DNA of 64,000 bases. Origin: Anoplopoma fimbria (taxonomy: Eukaryota; Chordata; Actinopteri; Perciformes; Anoplopomatidae). Shown here piece after piece: positions 56,349 to 64,000 of the stretch. Both the position numbers and the translations under genes were made by a program. The notes beneath the pieces were generated by a model. The model was not told the origin of the DNA and made no database searches. It worked only from the letters and a program-made list of their open reading frames with translations. Location of the stretch: assembly GCF_027596085.1 (NCBI RefSeq), contig NC_072452.1, positions 6,392,790 to 6,456,789 on the forward strand. Reading direction: 5' to 3'. Numbering within the stretch: the stretch's first letter is position 1; the number at the start of each line of letters is the position of its first letter.

Positions 56349-57835
56349 ATGAGAGTTAGGGGTGGAGACGGAGGGGATTCAGGTGCTGAATTATTTCAAA
56401 CTCCTTCTGGCAAGACGCTCCCAGTCTTGAGCATCTGAAAACAGAACAAAAATCAATTAAAAAGTGATGTAGACAAATATCCAAACTGATCCTACAACTC
56501 CTTACAGGAGAATGAATACTTTATAGCTGCAGCCATGTGGGGTGGTTAACTGAATTTAAACCTGCATGTATCTTCAAGCATTACAAACCTTGAAAAGTCC
56601 TCAATAAAATTTAAATAAAAAAACTTTGGAATTGTTTGCCATGATGCAATGATCAGTGAGACTGGATACAGATAAGAAACTTTAGATATTATTAATAAAA
56701 TCTACAAATATCTTCTAACACCCATATCCGGATAGTCTAATTGAGATGTTTAATTAGTTTAATGGTCTTAATCTGCAAAAATGCCCAGTGACTAAAGGTG
56801 TAACATATATCTAACTGAATTAAAATGAACATTTTCCCTCTGAAATGTGGTGAATAAGAAGTATAAAGCAACGTTAAACTGGTCTGGAAACAATCGGATG
56901 ATGTACAAGCACTTAAACATTTTACTGAAGTACTGAAGAGTAAATGTACTTAGTTTACCTTCCACCATCAAAAACTTCCCAGTTTAATAAGATCTTGTAA
57001 AAAAAAATTGTTGGAAAATATAAAACACCCTTTAACTCCTTTAATCAATACTATCACATCCTATTGTAGCATGTAAGAAGTCCCAGGCAGTTTAAACATA
57101 ACGGTCCATGCATCAATCAGCACACACGTGGAGGGACTTCAGCTTCAAACATAGGAGCACAAAAAGACACAATACAGCCCATAATACAGCTCTTTTCCCT
57201 GCCTCCCTGTAACAGATTCTATTCTCTTAAACTGCAGATTATGGGATGTAACAGGGCTATGATGGGTTCATAAACGTGGTCGGAGCGCCTCTCTGTGTGC
57301 AGCTCGAATAAAGTGGCGCCAACTGCGTTTTTTTTTTTGTTTTTTTTATGATGCGATGATGAGCGTGTCATCTCGATTAAATAATGATCGCGATCACATC
57401 CGCGTTTATTCAGTGACGTAACTACTACAAAAACAGCAGCTGGCGAGCGGCGGGTGGATGGATTTGTAACACTTTGCGGATTAATAAAATAGAGCCTGGA
57501 TGAGCCCAACGTGCCAGCAGCTACAGCCCACAACAAAAGACTGCAGCGGAACCGACCTTTAGCCAACTAAAGTTACTGTGGCGCCCGGAGGACAAAACAC
57601 ATGGATTATTATTATAATTATTATTATTAACTTAAAATGCATCATATTCATTAAGATAACTGCACTGCAAGACCTTAACGAACCAAAAGTCCGATGAGGA
57701 GAAATAAGCAAAAAATGACCCTTTTCAGATTATTCAAACTTTTTTTTGAAACGAAAGCAAAGCACTATTTAAAAAAAAAAAAAAAAAAGACCACGTGCGT
57801 CAATCTGTGCTGGAATAAAGACGCACAAACAAAAA

Positions 57836-57862
57836 AGAAGAAGAAGAAGAAGAAGAAGAAGA
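57836..57862. repeat. (GAA)n run
   Basis: About nine GAA units. Confidence 0.92.
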
Positions 57863-58110
57863 GCACACAGCCTACCTTTGCTTTGGGTTGAGGGGTTATT
57901 CTACCGAGTGACTGTATTGCTACGCATCCTGCAAGAAAAGCTCCAGCACGTACCTTCTCCCGCAGATGTTGTACCCTCCGCAGCCCTCTTTGCGCCAACA
58001 AAAAGTTCTGTCATGCATGAAATTGTGAGAGCATCTTTTCTTGTTGTTTCTCTCTTTGTGGGGGTGGGGAGAGGAACGCAGGCGACGCGCTCGTTGCGGA
58101 TGTCGTCCTT

Positions 58111-58111
<1 letters not shown>

Positions 58112-58144
<33 letters not shown>
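58112..58144. repeat. (CA)n microsatellite
   Basis: CA array followed by an A run. Confidence 0.95.
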
Positions 58145-58148
<4 letters not shown>

Positions 58149-59560
58149 AAAAACCACACATATCCTCTCACAAGTTTTTTTTTTTAGGGTATTAAATGTA
58201 GATTTTTTTTGTTGTTTTCTTCTCCTGGCGCGTGGTGTTTCCCCCCCTGCACGTGTTTGCAGACTGCATCGCGTGAAGTTTAGGTTCTTCTTATTAACCC
58301 CCCCATCTGGCTCATCCGTTCGGCGCTTTGCTGGTCAAAGGGAACCCAGGAGGCTGGTGACCCCGTGACCCCCGTGGAAACCCTGCCCCCACACGGCCCC
58401 TCTGCTCCGCCACCCCGCCTCATGTGCGCTCACATATCACTCAGTAATAATGTCTCCGTTTTTCTTGCAACAGTAGAGTTTTACATGGAGTCCAGAGGCT
58501 TTCCAGACAACGTGGTTCCACTTCCTCCACGGTGGGAACATGGACGCAGCGTTGCCTCACTTGCCTTCTTCCCCCGATTGAACTTTAACCTACTTTTCAT
58601 AAGTGCGTTTTCCCCTCTGCTCCCAATCGGTGCAGTTTAAAAGGGAAAGACAATAAACTGCAGCTGCCCCTTTTTTTTTTTTTTTTTTTTAATATTATTC
58701 TTTCACCAAGTGTCTCTGATTCTCACGGGGAACCGGTGACAGCAGGAGGAGGAGGAGGAGGAGGAGGGTTCATTGTGATCAGGAACCTTTTGATCTTATT
58801 TTGCACAAAACTAGGGTTAATTCATGGAAGGAAGATTTTTTTTTTTTTTTTTTTTACATTATGATTTTTAAATGTTGCATTCAACAAAAAAATGGTCTGC
58901 TGGAGGAATAATTCGTGTTTTTCTTTGGGTTTGAGTAGGTTTGCAGGGATTATAATTGACCCCCACACAGACAATAGACCGGCAACCCATTGAGCAGGCC
59001 TCATGGTGGAAACCTCCTGGTAGGATGGAATGTGTCCCAGTGTTTTGAACTGGGCTTACAACTGGGAGGAGGGGTTATTTTTAGCAATATCCATTTGCAT
59101 CACTGGATGGATACGCTTGGCAAGATGTAAGCGGTGACCGGCTCAGTCCAGAATGATATTCTGAAGATAAAACTACATTTCAATGTCAATAAACTCAGCA
59201 AATATCCTTCCACTCATTAACTTTGTAGATCACACAACATTTGAGTCTTGGTTAGAAGTTTTTTTTTTAAACAAGCAGGAAAAAAAAGATTATTTAGACT
59301 CACCGTTGAGTTATAGATTTCTGAATTGTCAACATCTTGCAGAGAAACTACAGGCACAAGAAGGTCTGCAGCTAATTATGACTTTCATAATCATTTTATG
59401 TTTTGACTTGTATTTGAGTCATCATTAAAGTCTATAAAATGTCAGAAACATTGCAAAAAAAAAAAAAATGTCCAACAGAATTCCCCAGAGCCCAAAATTG
59501 TTTGTTTTGTCCAACTAACTCAAAAGTGTTCATTAAGGGAACCTGTTCTTACACTGTTGT

Positions 59561-59563
<3 letters not shown>

Positions 59564-59628
<65 letters not shown>

Positions 59629-59658
59629 TACATACATACATACATACATGTATATATA
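59564..59658. repeat. compound AT / AC / ATAC array
   Basis: (CATA)n, (TA)n, (CA)n, (CATA)n, (TA)n in series. Confidence 0.95.
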
Positions 59659-60072
59659 GTTCTCAAAGGTAAAGAATGACCTTCCATGCTCAACAATATT
59701 CACATTTAAAGTATATAAACACAGAGAAAACCTGGAAGCTCCTCTGAATTAATTTTGCTGTATATATTACTTTCACAATAATTATTTTGGGAAAAAAACC
59801 CAATATCCTGTTGATCCACAAACCATTTCAGCACTAACTAGGCCATATATGTACCAGAGGAGTGTGAGCTTTCACACTATCATCACACTTGAAAGCTGTG
59901 AGACGACATGCAGGAGACTACAGTCTGTTTTAGAGTGATCGCTTTAGCTGTGTCTAGAGTGAAACTGGTCAGAGATCAATGGAGGCATCTTTTACTTCAC
60001 TTCTCAAATCTGAGAAAACCTGCAGCAGGTCTGACTCTGAAGATATGAGCGAAGGGTAAACTGATTTCTGGG

Positions 60073-60109
<37 letters not shown>
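60073..60109. repeat. (AACT)n microsatellite
   Basis: About nine AACT units. Confidence 0.96.
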
Positions 60110-60478
60110 TCTATTATAATCTGGTTTTGTCAGTTTACTCCAAACCAAATGAATGATCTCAAATAACAATAAAAACATGGCTTCTATAATGTTAGAAAGG
60201 TATCAGTTGTAAATATGAACTGTAGAATTGAATCCCATGCTACTTGGCTGAACAGCCCCGGCCTGGGCGGAGCTGTGCCGATAATAAGGTGAAGTCATCG
60301 CACCGCAAACACCAATTAGAATGTGTTGCCCTAACAGATGTACACGCCGAAGCAGTAATGAAAAGGGGCCTGATCTAGAACATTCAGGTGCACCTGACTG
60401 TGTTTAGGACCTTTAAGCTGCCTCTGTGTCCACTAAACCGTTGACGCCACACACACACACATAAATTTGCCATAAAGT

Positions 60479-60484
60479 TTTATT
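60479..60484 (-). terminator. candidate distal poly(A) signal AATAAA
   Basis: AATAAA on the minus strand is followed within 20-30 nt by TTTATGTGTGTGTGTG, a GU-rich element. It fits the end of the CAB39-family transcript. Prediction only. Confidence 0.45.
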
Positions 60485-60582
60485 TTCATGAATGCTTTCA
60501 CACTTTTATCCTTTATAAAGTTATGTACACATTATTCGCTCCCAAGGTAAATAAAGAGAATATCCAGAGTTTGGAAAGAGAA

Positions 60583-60605
60583 GGGGGGGGGGGGGGGGGG
60601 GGGGG
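60583..60605. repeat. poly(G) run
   Basis: 23 consecutive G, C on the CAB39-family sense strand. Confidence 0.95.
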
Positions 60606-61521
60606 TGGAGAAGGCAACAGAGTAGAAAAAGTAAAGCACAACACATATTTAAACAGAGAACTCTAAATCATGAAATATAATATTGATCTTAAGGAATTTG
60701 TCTTGACGTCTACATAATATCGCCAGTAGTTTATATACTCATAATTAGAGGTAGGGTTATAGAAACATGAAATGCTTTGTTGGTTCAACTAATACAATTG
60801 GGCCAATTGATGCCAACAGCTCCCCCTGATGGGACCACTGTGAACTGCACGTCATGACTGGGCTCAATCTAAATAATATTCTGAAGAATTTTTATTTCAA
60901 AATGAATGTTATTTTCTTTTACACAACAGTGAAATAATCTTGGATATTATAACAGCCTGTTATGCAGAAGTTTGTCAGCAAGCTGCAAGTTTGTTTGTGC
61001 TCATGTATATATATATTAAAAATGACTCGTGTAAATGGGGTAAGTCCAATGCATTAATGTAGTTTTGAAAAACTGGTTTTCACATTAAATAATCACAAAG
61101 GAGGTGATTACTGACAGGATTATTAAAGAAACTCAAACACACTTTCAGACAAACTTTCTCTCATAAACTGGTGACATGACGGTGCACTGTGTGCAGGTAT
61201 TCAGTCTATTTGTGCATAATGTACCACATTCACAGCAGAGTCCCCAAATTAATGTATGGATCCGTAAAGGCTTGATGATAACCTTGTGACTATCGGGTGC
61301 AGTGTACCAAATATTGATTTAAAAAAAAGAAAAAAAACAGAAGCTATTAACCACAACTGAGTGCAGTCTATTAAAATATATAGTTACACTCACAGGTTTA
61401 CCTTGGAGCATAATGTGGTTGGTGGCAGAGCTACGCTACACTAGATGTGGATCTGAGAAATGAACTGGTAATGCATTGGAGAATTGAAATGTACATCTTT
61501 ATCCTTTTCATATTGACTTTG

Positions 61522-61525
<4 letters not shown>

Positions 61526-61554
<29 letters not shown>
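61526..61554. repeat. poly(A) run
   Basis: 29 consecutive A, T on the sense strand, so not a retroposed tail of a minus-strand transcript. Confidence 0.95.
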
Positions 61555-61560
<6 letters not shown>

Positions 61561-62740
61561 AATTTCACATGATCATTACGATCGGTTAAATGTCTTTAAA
61601 TAAGGCAACGTTCATTACGAGGTGGCACACTGCAATTCATTATGAATTAACGTTTGTGTGGCACCACCCGATGAAATATTTCAGTTTAAAAATCTAGTTT
61701 TCCATTGTGAAAACCAGGCTGCAGTCCGTGTTCAAGTTTGAACATATATGGATGTCAAGTTCAGGCATGCATGCAAACCACTGCTGTGGATTTTTTGAAC
61801 AGTCGAATAAAATATATCTTGTCTAGGAAGGAAAGAGAAAGAGAACACAGCATTTGCAAACTCAAATCCCATGAGGTATATACTAGAAACTGTGCGCACA
61901 GACAACATATATCTTGAGATCCCTAATACGCCATTTCAGTGACAATGGCAGAAGTAAGGCAATTATTTCTTGTTAAGAAAAGTAACTAATCAGCGATACT
62001 TGTGAGGAACTCGATGGATTCAGTGCTTGTCAGCCAAAACAAACTCTAGTTTTAAAAGATGGATTATTTTGACAATGCGTCGACATCTGACAGGACCTGC
62101 TTTCTGAAGCGCCGCAAGCATGTTACAGTGTATTCTATTAATATGTATTATTAGAAATCAGATCAGAAGACTTTCTGTATTCTTTGGCATGGACCAGAGT
62201 TATTGTTGACATGGGATCAAGTTCTTCAAATCAAATGTCCATTACCTACAGTCTGCCCAGTTATCACATCTAGTGTAGCAGATGATCAATACGTGTCAGA
62301 TGAAAACCAAATGAAGGAACTTGTTCAGGGAAAAAAAAGCACTTCCTGTTGAAAGTTAGTAGGAAGTCTCTTCGGCATGCCCACTCATTTGAAATGACAC
62401 CTCATGCTCTGATAACAGATTGACACTGCAACATACTTTTGATGCATCTTCATGAGCAACGTCTCCGCGAAAACTGCAATATTATTTCTAGCGTTATGCA
62501 GTGCTTATGCTGTAAAAGGAGAAATGCCTAATATAGCATACATCAGGTACTTTAAAACCCCATTTATTCATCGTTTGTTAAATCATTGTTTCAAATGAAT
62601 GGTTTCTATCTGTGCTCTGTGTGCGAGGATGAGATCAATCGGTTTATCCTGGCTGTCCATGTAAGCGGTGAGCTGGTACCCTGCAGCGTTATCTGATGCC
62701 TTGCTTCTATTTCAGTCACGTAAGCCTCGCCTAACAGAAA

Positions 62741-62771
<31 letters not shown>

Positions 62772-63603
62772 TCACAGCGCAATTAATTGATTCCTCTATG
62801 GTTTTGATTTCCCCTTCCTGTGCCAGCTAATGCATCGGCGAGTACAGCGCTGCGGGATCATTTGTGACCTCTGTAACCTCACACGATGCAAACAAAAATG
62901 CCAAACACCTACACTGGAAATCACCAAAAGTGACTCTATGCTGACCAGGCCAATGTGATCCACGAGTCTCTCTGCAAAAAAACAATATAGCTGAAGATCA
63001 TTTAAGTCCCGGTACAAATCAACAGCTTCACAATAAGGCAATAAACCAAACCTATGCAATTAGTTAGACTAAACATTGTTCAGAGAGAAGGGTTACTGTA
63101 TGTCTTAAACTGTTTACCATGAAGATACATTAGAAAAATAATATATTTATCCTTCTCCTAAGCTTCTCTATTTCTAAAATATAGACACGTCTCTGAGAAA
63201 GACTTTCAAGAACACACGTTGGCTGTGAATGGGGGGGGGGGGGGCGCCTAAGGTCTCTGCCAGCAACAATGTCTGTGGAAAGGTAACAGTTTAAGGTCCA
63301 ACATTACAAGAACGGACTAAAATGCATTTCATCATCACCAAAGAAGAAGCACTATGGTTTAAATAACAGTTCTTGGCCCACTCAAGTTGCTGGATGGAAA
63401 TCACCTCCACATCCACACTAAATAAGAAAAAAAAAAAAAACAGAAAATGAAAGTGAAGGAAGTAATCTTTGCTTTTTTCCCTATATTTTTTTGTTAATAA
63501 TAAATTTAATGAAGCACGTCTTTTAGACTCTCTCTTAGCCGTCTGCAGCTCCAGCCACCACCTATACATCTACCACCTGATGGGAGCAGTCGTTCCTTCC
63601 ACC

Positions 63604-63795
63604 TTAAGCTTCCTCTGGCGCTGCGGGCCTCTTCAGGTCCCGGATCTGCTTAATCAGATAGTTCTTCTCATCGCAGAACTGCTCATCCTCCGATCTGTCG
63701 GTTTGGAAGTGGCCCAGGAACTCCACGAGTTTGGCCTGGTTCTTCAGCAGGATGTCCAGCACGGGCTGAGTCTTGTTGGGGTTTGCAACAAATAC
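63604..63795 (-). CDS. cab39l: CAB39/MO25-family protein, last coding exon
   Basis: This minus-strand exon of 192 nt encodes 63 residues and a TAA stop (63,606-63,604). The translation begins [20 protein letters not shown], continues [20 protein letters not shown] and ends [20 protein letters not shown] followed by EEA. This is the unmistakable C-terminus of calcium-binding protein 39 (MO25). MO25 is an armadillo-like helical scaffold that binds the WEF tail of the STRAD pseudokinase and allosterically activates the LKB1 kinase; it also activates MST/OSR1-type kinases. The acceptor is a clear pyrimidine tract ending CAAAG, directly right of 63,795, and the intron is phase 0. The symbol is given at family level. 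VANPNKTQ resembles CAB39, whereas [15 protein letters not shown] resembles CAB39L, so assignment among cab39, cab39l and the fish duplicate cab39l1 is uncertain. Confidence 0.92.
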   Translation of the reverse strand, partial: VFVANPNKTQPVLDILLKNQAKLVEFLGHFQTDRSEDEQFCDEKNYLIKQIRDLKRPAAPEEA

Positions 63796-63985
63796 CTTTG
63801 GAAAAAAGGGACAACAGAGATGAGAGGCGATTTGAAAAGTTTCATCCTAAACTGAGATACACACTTCTCTTAAAAAAAACACAGCTTTCAATATGTTACC
63901 AACTAATCTCAGCAGCATTTCACAGTAAAACTGGATTATTGAACAGGAAATAGTTGCACTGAGGATACGTGGTTAATGTGCACAC

Positions 63986-64000
63986 CTTGAACACATGGAA
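63986..64000 (-). CDS. cab39l: CAB39/MO25-family protein, end of penultimate exon (partial)
   Basis: The last 15 bases of the window, read on the minus strand, encode FHVFK followed by a GTGTGC donor (complement at 63,980-63,985). In CAB39 proteins FHVFK immediately precedes VFVANP, so this is the end of the exon before 63,604-63,795. The short intron is 63,796-63,985 (190 bp, phase 0). The remainder of the gene lies beyond the right edge. The assignment rests on the exact join with the next exon. Confidence 0.85.

Larger units (their letters stand above)
56349..60464. other. intergenic region between the miRNA cluster and the CAB39-family 3' end
   Basis: No coding exon is recognised. It contains homopolymer runs, (GAA)n at 57,836-57,862, (CA)n at 58,112-58,144, (GGA)n near 58,741-58,768, an AT/AC/ATAC compound array at 59,564-59,658 and (AACT)n at 60,073-60,109. 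A more GC-rich, CpG-bearing stretch at about 57,870-58,560 could hold the pri-miRNA promoter on the minus strand, but that is inference. Confidence 0.55.
60465..63603 (-). other. probable 3' UTR of the CAB39/MO25-family gene
   Basis: The sequence downstream of the stop codon has no open frame and no recognised transposon. It contains poly(A) and poly(G) runs at 60,583-60,605, 61,526-61,554 and 62,739-62,771. On the minus strand an AATAAA (complement at 60,479-60,484) is followed about 20-30 nt later by a TG-repeat stretch (complement 60,449-60,461), the expected downstream GU-rich element. Other AATAAA candidates (for example near 62,563 and 60,890) could give shorter 3' ends. The distal end is therefore tentative. 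Confidence 0.42.

Noticed and set aside
57219..57566. 115-codon minus-strand frame with a hydrophobic N-terminus
   Set aside because: The start MAKGRFRCSLLLWAVAAG looks like a signal peptide, but the rest has no family resemblance and includes a Lys/Asn run from a T-rich stretch.

Overview
This is vertebrate, almost certainly teleost (ray-finned fish) genomic DNA. Coding sequence is sparse and split by canonical GT-AG introns. Long (CA)n/(TG)n arrays are frequent, interspersed repeats are of fish type, and the three recognisable loci all lie on the minus strand. No bacterial, phage or plasmid feature is present. Layout, right to left in the direction of transcription: (1) 63,604-64,000 holds the 3' end of a CAB39/MO25-family gene (last coding exon plus the end of the previous one). 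Its probable 3' UTR runs about 3.1 kb to a poly(A) signal near 60.48 kb. (2) 55.4-56.4 kb holds a minus-strand microRNA cluster in the order mir-18, mir-20b, mir-19, mir-363. Each hairpin is recognisable on both arms. This is the vertebrate mir-106a~363 type paralogue of mir-17~92. (3) From 54,437 leftward to the window edge is the 5' part of glypican-3 (gpc3): exon 1 (signal peptide), a 10.0-kb intron 1, exon 2, a 43.7-kb intron 2, and the start of exon 3, which runs off the left end. Both introns are phase 1, and the three exons join in one reading frame. So about 54 kb of the window is two gpc3 introns. They hold microsatellites, a 490-bp polypyrimidine tract and remnants of transposable elements: a tRNA-derived SINE-like unit, a LINE ORF2 tail, a degenerate hAT transposase start with a BED finger, a TIR-bearing MITE candidate and several dispersed fish repeats. 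I see no nested protein-coding gene in them. Functional picture: GPC3 is a GPI-anchored heparan-sulfate proteoglycan that modulates Wnt, Hedgehog and BMP signalling. CAB39/MO25 is the scaffold that activates LKB1-STRAD. The miRNAs are growth-associated post-transcriptional repressors. The three loci are linked, not a pathway. The mir-106a~363-type cluster also lies upstream of GPC3 in mammals, so the linkage looks ancestral. Most striking is compactness: mir-363 sits only about 1 kb from the gpc3 start codon on the same strand. No wholly new system is evident. The best leads are the miRNA cluster (composition, variants, relation to the gpc3 promoter), G-quadruplex-prone tracts at the gpc3 5' end, and oppositely oriented TG/CA arrays able to form long RNA duplexes in intron 2.
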